This document shows positions 1 through 7,877 of a stretch of 17,543 bases of DNA, in pieces. Below the pieces are notes generated by a model. It was not told the origin of the DNA. It was given only the letters and a program-made list of their open reading frames with translations, and searched no databases. Origin of the DNA: REEB481 sp041170785 (GTDB lineage: Bacteria > Bacteroidota > Bacteroidia > NS11-12g > UBA955); assembly GCA_041170785.1 (NCBI GenBank), contig JBEDND010000136.1:1-17543 (forward strand), read 5' to 3'. The translations under genes were made by a program, and so were the position numbers. Each line of letters begins with the position of its first letter. Position 1 is the stretch's first letter.

Positions 1-1
1 A

Positions 2-607
2 AAAATTTGCATTTGCGGCCAACCAGGCTCCGGCCGAACACGCATACTTAAGTGGTTTACCGGACTGTCGGATGCGCAATATGAAATGATGGTTTCTGGC
101 GTGCCGCTGGACAATCTGAACCTGGCTGATTACGGTGCCAGTGTAGGGTTGTGTCTGCAATCGTCCGGGATTTTTAAAGGAACCCTTTCCGGTAATATCA
201 CCTTGTCGGAAGAAGCCCCCGCAGAGCGGATCAAAGTGCTGTTGGAAAAGCTGCATCTCAGTGATTATGTGCGTCAGATTGACCACGGATTGATGCATGT
301 TTTTGAAGGAACCCGCACACTTCCCAACCACATCCAAAAGAAAATCACCCTGGCAAGAGCCCTTTACCATCAGCCAACGTTGCTGCTGGTGGATGATATC
401 TGGACGGGTTTCGACCGGAAGGAACTGCAAGACATCACCGAATATCTGAAGGAGATTCCTGCAACCGTAATCGTCATCAGCAGCCTTGCACCAGTTGCTG
501 CTGCTTTTGATCGCTGTGTCGAAATGGGTGAACACGGATTTACAGATTATGGAAAGGTTCAAGCCGGTGCCTTGCCGGATCGATTAACTAATTTCATGTG
601 GCAGTAA
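2..607 (+). CDS. ABC transporter ATP-binding domain, C-terminal part, catalytically atypical (5' end outside window)
   Basis: The reading frame is open from base 2, so the gene begins upstream; 201 residues are visible. They make up most of an ABC nucleotide-binding domain, probably the C-terminal half of a membrane-domain/ATPase half-transporter that energises export through the HlyD and TolC proteins encoded next. Visible motifs: Walker A GQPGSGRT (6-13), with Arg where the family has Lys; Q-loop Gln53 in 'LCLQSSGIFKGTL'; signature region 'LPNHIQKKITLARAL' (107-121), where LPNHI replaces LSGGQ; Walker B 'LLLVDD' (127-132), with Asp instead of catalytic Glu; D-loop 'TGFD'; and 'VISS' where the switch His would be. 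The fold is clear but normal ATP hydrolysis is doubtful. It may be the degenerate partner of a heterodimer, or a family with its own consensus. One base separates it from the adaptor gene. Confidence 0.85.
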   Translation, partial: KICICGQPGSGRTRILKWFTGLSDAQYEMMVSGVPLDNLNLADYGASVGLCLQSSGIFKGTLSGNITLSEEAPAERIKVLLEKLHLSDYVRQIDHGLMHVFEGTRTLPNHIQKKITLARALYHQPTLLLVDDIWTGFDRKELQDITEYLKEIPATVIVISSLAPVAAAFDRCVEMGEHGFTDYGKVQAGALPDRLTNFMWQ

Positions 608-608
608 T

Positions 609-1952
609 ATGGATTTCAAACCCGATTCAAGAGTGATTCACCTCAGCAGCTTTGGCAAGCTGAAGGAAAGTTACTGGACCAAGAAAGGAATGGGCCGCCT
701 GCTTTGGGCCTTACTGATCATCATCGTTGTGTTTCTGTTTTTGCCATGGACCCAAAACATCCGCTCTGATGGAAAGGTCACAACCCTGTTGCCCGGACAA
801 AGGCCGCAGGAAGTGCAAACCATTATTGGTGGCCGCTTGGTGCAATGGATGGTGCGCGAAGGCGATACCGTCCGGAAAGGAGATACCATCGTACTCATCT
901 CTGAAACCAAGGACAATTACCTGGATCCGGGTCTGCTGGATCAAACCGAACGACAGGTGAAGAGTAAGGAACAATCCCTGGAAGGTTATGGTTCTAAGGT
1001 GAACGCCATCAGCCGGCAAATCACCAATCTGGAAGCCATTCAGGATCTCAAATACCGGCAGGCCAAAAACAAGGTGGCACAGGAAAAACTGAAGTTGAAT
1101 GCAGACATGGCAGAACTTCAGGCTGCACAAAACGATCTTTCCATCGCCAGAACGCGATACTCGCGCGATTCCGTGCTGCTCATCCAGGGCTTGAAATCAC
1201 CGTTGGATTTAGAAAGCAGAAAGTTGAAACTTCAGGAATCCATTGCCAAGCTCAATGCCATGGAAAACAAATACGACATTACCAAAGCCGCTTTGGCCAA
1301 TGCCGAATTTGAATTGCGGAATGTGGTGAATGAATATGGTGAAAAGCTGGCGAAGGCAGAGAGTGAACGATTCAGCGCTGTTTCCGGTCAAATGGAAACG
1401 GAAGCCGAAATTTCCAAGCTGCGCAATACGCTGAGCAACTATAAAATCCGTTCCGGCTTTTATGTGGTTACAGCACCGCAAGACGGGATCATCACCCGCG
1501 CTTTGACTGCCGGCATTGGTGAAACCGTAAAAGAAGGGGAGGCCATCTGTTCCATCATGCCACTGCAATACAGACTTGCCGTGGAAATGTATCTGGAACC
1601 GATGGATTTGCCTTTGATCCGCAAAGGCAGCAAGGTGCGTTTCCTGTTTGACGGATGGCCTGCGCTGGTGTTTTCAGGCTGGCCCGCCATGACCTATGGC
1701 ACCTTCCCCGGCGCGGTGGTGGCCATCGATGCATTCCCCGGGAAAGATGGTAAATACCGCGTGCTGGTTGCGCCTCAGGCCAATGCTAAAGCCTGGCCCG
1801 ATATGCTCCGGGTGGGCAGCGGTGCCCGAGGTATTGCTTTGCTGGGTCGCGTGCCAGTATGGTATGAAATCTGGCGGCAATTGAATGGATTCCCGCCCGA
1901 CTTCTATTACGGTACCGTGAAACCGGAAACCTCTGTTCCCAAAAAACAATAA
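609..1952 (+). CDS. HlyD-family periplasmic adaptor (membrane fusion protein)
   Basis: A 447-residue adaptor expected to link the inner-membrane ABC transporter to the TolC channel. A cytoplasmic N-terminus (1-29) precedes one membrane helix at about 30-47. The first half of a lipoyl/barrel-sandwich domain follows at about 65-100 ('IIGGRLVQWMVREGDTVRKG'). A long alpha-helical hairpin fills about 110-280 and is rich in Lys, Glu, Gln and Ala. The second lipoyl half is 'VTAPQDGIITRALTAGIGET' (287-306), and a beta-barrel domain follows with a Trp/Gly-rich segment 'FDGWPALVFSGWPAMTYG' (347-364). This layout matches type I secretion and peptide-export adaptors. The ATG lies one base after the ATPase stop codon, and the stop overlaps the TolC start (TAATG), so the three genes form one operon. 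The cargo is not identifiable here. Confidence 0.9.
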   Translation: MDFKPDSRVIHLSSFGKLKESYWTKKGMGRLLWALLIIIVVFLFLPWTQNIRSDGKVTTLLPGQRPQEVQTIIGGRLVQWMVREGDTVRKGDTIVLISETKDNYLDPGLLDQTERQVKSKEQSLEGYGSKVNAISRQITNLEAIQDLKYRQAKNKVAQEKLKLNADMAELQAAQNDLSIARTRYSRDSVLLIQGLKSPLDLESRKLKLQESIAKLNAMENKYDITKAALANAEFELRNVVNEYGEKLAKAESERFSAVSGQMETEAEISKLRNTLSNYKIRSGFYVVTAPQDGIITRALTAGIGETVKEGEAICSIMPLQYRLAVEMYLEPMDLPLIRKGSKVRFLFDGWPALVFSGWPAMTYGTFPGAVVAIDAFPGKDGKYRVLVAPQANAKAWPDMLRVGSGARGIALLGRVPVWYEIWRQLNGFPPDFYYGTVKPETSVPKKQ

Positions 1953-3373
1953 TGATGCACCACCGTAAGTTGCTCCTGCCCCTGCTTTTTTGTGCGATGC
2001 CCTTGATTGCACAAGATGGAGGCCTGCGCTTGCCTGTAAATATGGTCCTGAATCTCGTCGCTGAAAATCATCCGGCGCAAAGACAGGCAGCTTTGTTGCT
2101 CCAGACAGCCGATTTAAACCTGTTGAAGGCCAGAGGTACTTTTGATCCCAAGTTCTTTCTGGAGCATAACAACAAGCTTTTTGAAGGGAAAAACTACTAC
2201 GATGTGCTGCATACCGGCCTGAAAATGCCTACCTGGTTTGGTTTGGAAGGACAGCTTGGTTACGAACAAGCCCTCGGATCCAATCTGGATCCCATGTTGC
2301 AAGTGCCAGCCTCGGGGCTCACCTACGCCGGCCTTTCCATGCCTTTGCTTCGCGGCCTGATTACCGATCAGCGAAGAACCGCACTGGCAATGGCCAAAGT
2401 GCAGGTGCAAAGTACCGTTTTTGAGCGCCAGCAATTCCTGAACAATCTGGGTGCAGATGTCCTTCAGGCCTATGTGCGCTGGTACGGTGCCGATTTGGAA
2501 CAGGAACTTTATGCGGCTGCTACATCGGCTGGAACATTGCGCTTGCAACAAATCAGGCAGACGGTTCAGGCCGGCTCACGGGCAATGATTGATACCCTGG
2601 AAAACGATGTACTGCGACGGAACTTCACCATTTCCCGTGATGCCGCAGCAGCAAAAGCATTGAAAGGCGCACTGGAACTGAGTGTGTTTCTGTGGGATAA
2701 AAATGGTGACCCCCTGGAAATGCTCGCCGGCACACGGCCCAGCGTAATTGGTTTGGATGTGTTGGATTCTATGGCCAGTTCATGGAATTTAAATCGGATG
2801 AACCGCGACGTGCTGGAAGTGCAGCCATTGCTTCAGGAACAAAATTTAGAACTCCGCTTGTTTTCCCTTGACCGAAAACTGAAGCAACAGCAAATGCTGC
2901 CTGAATTGAACCTAAAGTACAATTTCCTCAGTGAAGGGAGCTTTCGCCCCAATCCACCCGGTGTGCCTTATTGGTCCAATTACCGCTGGGGATTTACGGC
3001 ACAAACCAGTCTGTTTTTGCGGAAAGAACGCGCCGACGCCAGACTTGCCGACGTGAAACTGGAACAGGCAGGCATCAAACTGCGGATCAAAACACTTGAA
3101 ACCACCCGTAAACTGGAAGCCTATTGGAATATGTACACTGCCTACAGCAGTCTGGTTGATCAATATGCTCAGGTGGTTGCCGGATATCAGGCCTTGTTGG
3201 ATGCAGAACTAACAAAGCTTGAAGCCGGTGAAAGTACTTTGTTTCTGGTAAATACACGCGAAATCAGGCTGCTGGAAAGTCGTTTGAAGCTCGCCGATTA
3301 CCAGGTTGCCAAGTATCATGCAGCCCTCGATTACCTGCGTGAAACCGGTCAACTGTGGCGCTTTTTCCCTTAA
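1952..3373 (+). CDS. TolC-family outer-membrane efflux/export protein
   Basis: A 473-residue outer-membrane factor. An N-terminal signal peptide ('MMHHRKLLLPLLFCAMPLIA') has likely cleavage before 'QDGG', implying export to the periplasm and assembly in the outer membrane. The rest is a tandem outer-membrane-efflux fold with two long helical stretches (about 160-240 and 355-460) containing Gln, Leu, Ala and Glu-rich coiled-coil segments. Beta-strand segments lie around 80-125 ('FFLEHNNKLFEGKNYYDVL' and following) and 310-345. It is the last gene of the ABC/HlyD/TolC unit. The start ATG shares its A with the preceding TAA stop, which points to translational coupling. A second ATG follows immediately at 1955 and could be used instead. 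About 100 bases separate it from gyrB. Confidence 0.9.
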   Translation: MMHHRKLLLPLLFCAMPLIAQDGGLRLPVNMVLNLVAENHPAQRQAALLLQTADLNLLKARGTFDPKFFLEHNNKLFEGKNYYDVLHTGLKMPTWFGLEGQLGYEQALGSNLDPMLQVPASGLTYAGLSMPLLRGLITDQRRTALAMAKVQVQSTVFERQQFLNNLGADVLQAYVRWYGADLEQELYAAATSAGTLRLQQIRQTVQAGSRAMIDTLENDVLRRNFTISRDAAAAKALKGALELSVFLWDKNGDPLEMLAGTRPSVIGLDVLDSMASSWNLNRMNRDVLEVQPLLQEQNLELRLFSLDRKLKQQQMLPELNLKYNFLSEGSFRPNPPGVPYWSNYRWGFTAQTSLFLRKERADARLADVKLEQAGIKLRIKTLETTRKLEAYWNMYTAYSSLVDQYAQVVAGYQALLDAELTKLEAGESTLFLVNTREIRLLESRLKLADYQVAKYHAALDYLRETGQLWRFFP

Positions 3374-3408
3374 GAAGCGCGGCGAAACTTGTGGATAATA
3401 TAGCCGTT

Positions 3409-3426
3409 AAGGGAGACCGTTCCCTT
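3409..3426 (+). other. Short inverted repeat between the tolC-like gene and gyrB
   Basis: AAGGGA (3409-3414) and TCCCTT (3421-3426) form a perfect 6-bp inverted repeat around a 6-base loop. No T-run follows on the plus strand, so it is not a convincing intrinsic terminator. It could be a weak terminator of the export operon, a small operator upstream of gyrB, or chance. Nothing else stands out in the roughly 100-base gap 3374-3473 apart from a possible -7 element at 3438. Confidence 0.25.
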
Positions 3427-3437
3427 GGCTTTAGCGG

Positions 3438-3445
3438 TATTTTTA
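3438..3445 (+). promoter_or_regulatory. Possible Bacteroidota -7 element for gyrB
   Basis: TATTTTTA matches five of the six specified bases of the Bacteroidota primary-sigma -7 consensus TAnnTTTG and lies 28 bases upstream of the gyrB ATG. I see no clear TTTG at the usual -33 spacing, so the assignment is weak. gyrB could also be partly read through from the export operon. Confidence 0.3.
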
Positions 3446-3473
3446 CCATCCTAAAGGAAGGTTCATTCTATAC

Positions 3474-5423
3474 ATGAGTTCATCACAACCCAATCAGTAC
3501 AACGCAGAAAATATTCAGGTTCTTGAAGGCCTGGAAGCAGTAAGAAAACGCCCGGCCATGTATATCGGTGATGTCGGTTTGAAAGGCTTACATCACCTGG
3601 TTTATGAAGTGGTTGATAACTCCATAGATGAAGCCCTCGCAGGTCATTGCCGCAATATTGAAGTAAGCATACTCGAAGATAATTCCATTAAGGTTCTTGA
3701 TGACGGCCGTGGAATCCCCACCGATATACACGCCAAAGAAAAACGCTCTGCCCTGGAAGTTGTAATGACTGTGCTGCACGCCGGAGGTAAGTTCGATAAA
3801 GATACCTACAAGGTTTCCGGTGGGTTGCACGGTGTGGGCGTGAGCTGTGTAAACGCGCTCTCCACCCATTTGAAGGTTCGTGTGTTCCGCGAAGGCAAGA
3901 TTTACCAACAGGAATACCGCGAAGGCAAACCTCAATATGACGTGAAGGTGGTTGGTGAAACCGATCAACGAGGAACGGAAGTGACCTTCACCCCCGACAA
4001 CACGATTTTCCAAAATACCGTGTACAATTTCGAAACACTGGAAAATCGCCTCAGGGAATTGGCATACCTGAACAAAGGAATCAAGCTGACCCTTACCGAC
4101 CTCAGAAACGGCAACGAAGAAGACGGGTTTCATACCCAGACATTTTTCAGCGAAGGTGGCCTCAGGGAATTCGTGATGTTCCTTGACGGAACCCGCGAGA
4201 AACTGATTCCCGAGCCCATTTACATGGAGGGTGAAAAGCAAGGCATTCCGGTGGAAGTAAGCGTGATGTACAACAATGGGTACAGCGAAAACCTCCATTC
4301 CTATGTAAACAACATCAATACCATCGAAGGTGGAACACATGTGGCAGGCTTCCGACGTGCGCTGACCAGAACGCTGAAGGCCTATGCGGAAAAAGAAGGA
4401 CTGCTGAAGAATGTCAAGTTTGAAATCAATGGCGATGATTTCAGGGAAGGCCTTACCGGTGTCATCAGTGTGAAAGTCGCAGAACCTCAGTTTGAAGGTC
4501 AAACAAAAACCAAGCTCGGCAACAGTGAAGTATCTGGTGCCGTAGATGTTGCCGTAGGTGAAATGCTCGACAATTACCTGCAGGAACATCCAAAGGAAGC
4601 AAGAATTATTGTACAGAAGGTAATCGTTGCAGCTCAGGCGCGCCACGCAGCCAGAAAAGCACGTGAAATGGTTCAGCGCAAAGGAGCCATGAGCGGCATG
4701 GGACTGCCCGGGAAACTCAGCGATTGCTCCAGTTCCGATCCGGGCATCTGCGAAATTTATCTGGTGGAAGGTGATTCGGCCGGAGGAACAGCCAAGCAAG
4801 GCCGTGATCGCGAGTTCCAGGCCATCCTACCCCTGCGCGGTAAAATCCTGAATGTAGAAAAATCCCTCGAACACAAGATATACGAAAACGAGGAAATCCG
4901 CAACATCTTCACCGCTCTGGGCGTAAGCATAGGTACCGCTGATGATGCTAAGGAACTCAACCTGGATAACCTGCGCTACCACAAAATCATCATCATGACC
5001 GATGCCGATGTGGATGGAAGCCACATCCGTACGCTCATCCTCACCCTGTTCTTCCGCTATATGAATAAGCTGATTACCAGCGGTTATGTGTACATCGCAA
5101 CACCGCCGTTGTATATGGTGAAGAAAGGCAAAGAGCAGCAGTATTGTTGGACAGAAACCGAACGCGATGCAGCGGTGAAATCAATAGCCGGTGCCGGAAA
5201 AGAAGACAGCGTAAATGTTCAGCGCTACAAAGGTTTGGGTGAAATGAATGCCGAACAACTTTGGGAAACAACCATGGATCCTGCCCGACGCACGCTGAAA
5301 CAAGTAACCATGGAAAGTGCTGCAGAAGCCGATCGGATTTTCAGCATGCTGATGGGCGACGATGTGCCACCGCGCCGCGAATTCATTGAAACGCATGCGA
5401 AATACGCAAAAATTGATGCCTGA
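3474..5423 (+). CDS. gyrB: DNA gyrase subunit B
   Basis: ATPase subunit of DNA gyrase, which with GyrA introduces negative supercoils using ATP. The 649 residues follow the GyrB order. The GHKL ATPase domain has 'EVVDNSIDEALAG' (catalytic Glu45, Mg-binding Asn49), 'DDGRGIP' (76-82) and 'GGLHGVG' (116-122). The transducer domain follows. The TOPRIM domain has 'EGDSAGG' (432-438), 'PLRGKILNVEK' and 'DADVDGSH' with metal-binding Asp510 and Asp512, and the protein ends with 'QRYKGLGEMN' and the C-terminal tail. It lacks the extra ~170-residue block of the E. coli protein (804 aa), as is usual outside the gammaproteobacteria. ParE is the main alternative, but 'AENIQVLEGLEAVRKRPAMY' and the 'EGDSAGGTAKQGRDR' region read as GyrB. 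It stands alone between a weak hairpin and a strong terminator. Confidence 0.97.
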   Translation: MSSSQPNQYNAENIQVLEGLEAVRKRPAMYIGDVGLKGLHHLVYEVVDNSIDEALAGHCRNIEVSILEDNSIKVLDDGRGIPTDIHAKEKRSALEVVMTVLHAGGKFDKDTYKVSGGLHGVGVSCVNALSTHLKVRVFREGKIYQQEYREGKPQYDVKVVGETDQRGTEVTFTPDNTIFQNTVYNFETLENRLRELAYLNKGIKLTLTDLRNGNEEDGFHTQTFFSEGGLREFVMFLDGTREKLIPEPIYMEGEKQGIPVEVSVMYNNGYSENLHSYVNNINTIEGGTHVAGFRRALTRTLKAYAEKEGLLKNVKFEINGDDFREGLTGVISVKVAEPQFEGQTKTKLGNSEVSGAVDVAVGEMLDNYLQEHPKEARIIVQKVIVAAQARHAARKAREMVQRKGAMSGMGLPGKLSDCSSSDPGICEIYLVEGDSAGGTAKQGRDREFQAILPLRGKILNVEKSLEHKIYENEEIRNIFTALGVSIGTADDAKELNLDNLRYHKIIIMTDADVDGSHIRTLILTLFFRYMNKLITSGYVYIATPPLYMVKKGKEQQYCWTETERDAAVKSIAGAGKEDSVNVQRYKGLGEMNAEQLWETTMDPARRTLKQVTMESAAEADRIFSMLMGDDVPPRREFIETHAKYAKIDA

Positions 5424-5444
5424 TTAAACGCATCGATGCACAAC

Positions 5445-5478
5445 AAAAAAGGCAAACCCTTCGGTTTGCCTTTTTTTT
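5445..5478. terminator. Bidirectional intrinsic terminator between gyrB and the thioredoxin-fold gene
   Basis: GGCAAACC (5451-5458) pairs perfectly with GGTTTGCC (5463-5470) around the loop CTTC. Eight T follow on the plus strand (5471-5478), and six A precede the stem (5445-5450), giving a U-run in the other direction. It sits 27 bases past the gyrB stop and 15 bases past the stop of the convergent gene, so it serves both. Confidence 0.92.
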
Positions 5479-5492
5479 GCTTTCTATACTAT

Positions 5493-6110
5493 TCAGTTCG
5501 CTTCCTGCGACAGCAGACTGGTGCATTCGGCCTGTAAGTCGGTGCTGTTGTTAAGCGCGTACCATTTGTGCACGCGTTCTGCGTAGATGCGGTAATCTTC
5601 ACCGGCACTCCGCGCTTCATTTACCATGCGTTGGGCTTCCGCAGGCCTTGGCCCCCAGCTTCCACATGGTTCAAAATGTGCATCAAGCTGAATCAACTTT
5701 GGAATACTCTTCCCACCATTGGTGAGCCATTGTTCCATGAGCTCCGGATGTTCATCGCGCAGCAAGATGCGCAACATTACTTTGCCCTCGCTAGCTGCAG
5801 CAATTTGATGCAAAGCCGGAATATTCTGTGCTGCGTCGCCGCACCACGCTTCCGACAAAATAAGCCAATACACCGGAGCATCTAACCTTCCCAGTGAATT
5901 CCGCAGCTGCTCTGAAAGGGAAAAGCGCTTCTCCACTCGATCCATCCGGTGTTCGTTGAGCCTTGAATATTCCAGCATTTCTGGAGCATGGTTGCTGCCG
6001 GTGGTTTTGTCCTGGGCATGCAGCTCAGAAATCAGTGTCCGATAAGCTTCATAGCTCATGCCTTTGTCCCAGTATTGGCGATAATCTACCGCCATTGATT
6101 CACGATTCAT
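5493..6110 (-). CDS. Thioredoxin-fold protein with a single active-site cysteine
   Basis: A 205-residue cytoplasmic protein (no signal peptide) resembling the Thioredoxin_9-type family. An N-terminal helical part with 'KTTGSN' (35-40) precedes the thioredoxin core. The core has 'LSEAWCGDAAQNIPAL' (85-100), giving a C-G-D-A active site with one Cys (Cys90) where classical thioredoxins have CxxC, and the cis-proline segment 'KSIPKL' (134-139). Cys149 in 'EPCGSWGPRP' is conserved-looking and could pair with or replace the missing resolving Cys. I prefer the ATG at 6110, because the longer frame begins with TTG at 6158, overlaps the upstream stop and adds an unconvincing N-terminus. It is the last gene of the minus-strand methyltransferase/prenyltransferase operon. 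Its role there is unknown; a redox or thiol-transfer function is only a guess. Confidence 0.8.
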   Translation of the reverse strand: MNRESMAVDYRQYWDKGMSYEAYRTLISELHAQDKTTGSNHAPEMLEYSRLNEHRMDRVEKRFSLSEQLRNSLGRLDAPVYWLILSEAWCGDAAQNIPALHQIAAASEGKVMLRILLRDEHPELMEQWLTNGGKSIPKLIQLDAHFEPCGSWGPRPAEAQRMVNEARSAGEDYRIYAERVHKWYALNNSTDLQAECTSLLSQEAN

Positions 6111-6150
6111 GTCAGTAAAAAACAATGCGAAAGAAGCATGGTTCAGGCAT

Positions 6151-7074
6151 TCAGCCAAAATATGGCCACCAGATGCCGAGCGTGTAAACGATGTATTCCA
6201 GAAAGAACAATCCCCAAAAGCGCATGTAGAACTGATGTACGGCTTTTTGATTGCTTACACTCAGGCGTCGTCCGGTGACAAAAAAGAAGATGCCCGTACC
6301 TGCATGAAAAAGGCCTATTCCTAAGACCTGAGGTGTTAAAAAGCCCGTGATGAAACATGCCGCCAGACCGAAATATGATAGCGTAACCAGCCATAATCCA
6401 AGTTTTAGTGCGGCTTCCCTGGAATATTGTACGGCAACGGTTCGGATGTGAAAGGCAGCATCGCCTGCGGCATCGGGAATGTCTTTGAACCAGGCAATGG
6501 CCAGACTGAAGAAGAATACAAAAGTGGTGAGCGGCCAAATAAATCCAGGAATATCCGGTGAACCACCCAGCGCGATGCGGTAATGCATGAAAATACCCAG
6601 ATTTACCAGCAAGCCACGAACCACAGAAATAGCTGCTGCCGCGCCCAGGTGATGTCTTTTAAATTTGATGGGCGGCAATGAATACACCGCACCTATCAGG
6701 CTGATGAGCGTGATGAGTCCGAAGAAGTACCACGAAAGCAGCACAGAAAGGAACAGCGATACGCCGAGGCTGATCAGGCAAATCAGCAGCGCTTGTTTCC
6801 GCGTCAGCAGTCCCGCCGGAATGGGAAGCCAGGGTTTGTTCAGCCGATCCAGTTCCACGTCGGCCCATTGGTTTAATCCGGTAATGAATATGTTGCAGGC
6901 AAGGCAAGCCAGCAGGGTCAACAAACCAAGGCTTGCGCGCCCGTCATTCCAACCTGGCTGGTCTGCAATGGCCAGAAGAAAAAGCGCACTTACGCTGAAT
7001 AATGAACCGATGATGGTATGCGGTCTGGAAAAACGCCAAAGCACCAGCAATGGATGAAAGATGCGTCCAATCAC
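6151..7074 (-). CDS. UbiA-family membrane prenyltransferase, homogentisate-prenyltransferase-like
   Basis: A 307-residue integral membrane enzyme with about eight to nine hydrophobic helices. UbiA enzymes move a prenyl group from a diphosphate donor to an aromatic or other acceptor, using two Asp-rich Mg sites. Site 1 is 'NQWADVELDRLNKPWLPIPAG' without its last residue (68-87), with N68/D72/D76 matching NxxxDxxxD. Site 2 is 'KDIPDAAGD' (197-205). The N-terminal 'FSRPHTIIGS' and the 'NKPWLPIPAG' and 'KDIPDAAGD' wording resemble plant and cyanobacterial homogentisate phytyl/solanesyl transferases (VTE2 type) more than MenA, UbiA or heme O synthase. The start codon is GTG at 7074, 33 bases after the methyltransferase stop; no ATG lies near. 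Together with the divergent kinase fusion it suggests a prenylated aromatic product. The donor and acceptor are inferred, not shown. Confidence 0.88.
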   Translation of the reverse strand: MIGRIFHPLLVLWRFSRPHTIIGSLFSVSALFLLAIADQPGWNDGRASLGLLTLLACLACNIFITGLNQWADVELDRLNKPWLPIPAGLLTRKQALLICLISLGVSLFLSVLLSWYFFGLITLISLIGAVYSLPPIKFKRHHLGAAAAISVVRGLLVNLGIFMHYRIALGGSPDIPGFIWPLTTFVFFFSLAIAWFKDIPDAAGDAAFHIRTVAVQYSREAALKLGLWLVTLSYFGLAACFITGFLTPQVLGIGLFHAGTGIFFFVTGRRLSVSNQKAVHQFYMRFWGLFFLEYIVYTLGIWWPYFG

Positions 7075-7107
7075 GGCAGCAAGGTAACGAGGTTTTTTGG
7101 ATGGAAC

Positions 7108-7851
7108 TTAGTATTTCTGCGCCGGAATGCACAACAGAAGCTGAACGGGCAGCAGCATATTCCCCGTCTGAATCCATTTGGCCTCTGCACCTAAAGCCAA
7201 TGCATGATCCAGCAATAAACGCCGTTGTTTTCTGCCCGGACTTTTCCATACGCTGATGATGCCATCCCAGGTCACGGTAACCAGGTTTACCGGCAGCAGC
7301 CAGGTGAGCGCGATTCGCGGAAGGCTAAAGGGTTTTATGAAGGGCGCAAACAGCACTTGTCCAACCGTGGTCGCCAAAAGGATGCGCAGGCTGCAGGCGA
7401 GGTCTGGGGTGAGGATTTCAGCCACAACTACGCAGTGTCCTTCCGAGATGTTTCGGGTAAGTATTGCTTTCTGTTCTTCCAGGCTGAAGTGGTGAAAGGT
7501 GTTGAAGAAGCTGATGGTGCTTCCGGGATTAGCCCTAAAGCTGCGCGCATCCGCCGGGCTGTTTAAATAAGTACATAATGGAAGGAGTTTGATTTCAGGC
7601 TGCGGATATAAATCGGTGAGCAAGAATTGGGTGTGCTGCAGCAAAGGATGTTTGCACAGCGCAGGCAGTGGTCCGCCGCTGCCCGAACCCATGTCTGTAA
7701 TGTGCTTTAGGGCTTGCGCCGGAAGCTGGCGGTGCAGGATGTTTGGAATGTGGCGATAAACCCGGAAAGCCTGCACCATCCAGCCAATGTATTCGGTTTG
7801 CATGCGGCGCAATCGTTTGGGAAACCAGGAATAATCTTCCAATTCTTTCAT
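7108..7851 (-). CDS. Class I SAM-dependent methyltransferase, substrate unknown
   Basis: A 247-residue protein with a Rossmann-type SAM-binding core. Motif I is 'ITDMGSGSGGPLPAL' (51-65), and the acidic residue ending the next strand is Asp80 in 'LLTDLYP'. The motif-IV region is 'STISFFNTFHHFSLEEQKA' (111-129). After the core come hydrophobic stretches (about 155-170 and 180-192) that could lie on or in the membrane, then 'VTWDGIISV' (193-201), which looks like a family signature. It differs in sequence from the MenG/UbiE group and from plant tocopherol methyltransferases as far as I can tell. I chose ATG 7851 over a TTG at 7860 because a perfect -7 element ends seven bases before the ATG and would overlap the TTG. 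As first gene of the operon it probably methylates the ring or a precursor of the UbiA product, which is inference. Confidence 0.8.
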   Translation of the reverse strand: MKELEDYSWFPKRLRRMQTEYIGWMVQAFRVYRHIPNILHRQLPAQALKHITDMGSGSGGPLPALCKHPLLQHTQFLLTDLYPQPEIKLLPLCTYLNSPADARSFRANPGSTISFFNTFHHFSLEEQKAILTRNISEGHCVVVAEILTPDLACSLRILLATTVGQVLFAPFIKPFSLPRIALTWLLPVNLVTVTWDGIISVWKSPGRKQRRLLLDHALALGAEAKWIQTGNMLLPVQLLLCIPAQKY

Positions 7852-7857
7852 CTGCTG

Positions 7858-7865
7858 CAAAGCTA
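7858..7865 (-). promoter_or_regulatory. -7 promoter element of the methyltransferase/prenyltransferase operon
   Basis: On the minus strand this reads TAGCTTTG, a full match to TAnnTTTG. Only six bases (CAGCAG) lie between it and the ATG at 7851, implying a leader of only a few bases. No clear -33 TTTG is visible at the usual spacing. It overlaps by two bases a plus-strand candidate at 7864. Confidence 0.5.
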
Positions 7866-7870
7866 TATTG
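7864..7870 (+). promoter_or_regulatory. Possible -7 element for the kinase fusion gene
   Basis: TATATTG resembles TAnnTTTG with one T missing and sits seven bases before the proposed TTG start at 7878. It shares bases 7864-7865 with the oppositely directed -7 element, so both promoters could not be occupied at once. Weak on its own; supported mainly by its position. Confidence 0.3.
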
Positions 7871-7877
7871 CAACCTC

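Noticed and set aside
4046..4172. CTCAGGGAATT occurring twice within gyrB
   Set aside because: Both copies encode Leu-Arg-Glu in ordinary parts of the protein; coincidental codon choice.
3588..4799. A 403-codon open frame on the minus strand inside gyrB
   Set aside because: It is antisense to the most conserved part of gyrB, shows no recognisable domain, and is explained by codon bias on the coding strand.
3474..5423. ParE (topoisomerase IV) instead of GyrB
   Set aside because: The N-terminal and TOPRIM wording read as GyrB; a gene tree would be the decisive test.
6111..6158. TTG start for the thioredoxin-fold gene, 16 residues longer
   Set aside because: It overlaps the UbiA stop, uses a rare start and adds residues unlike a natural N-terminus, while ATG 6110 is available.
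7743..7877. ATG 7743 as the start of the kinase fusion
   Set aside because: It would place 45 unrelated residues, antisense to the methyltransferase gene, before the first membrane helix.
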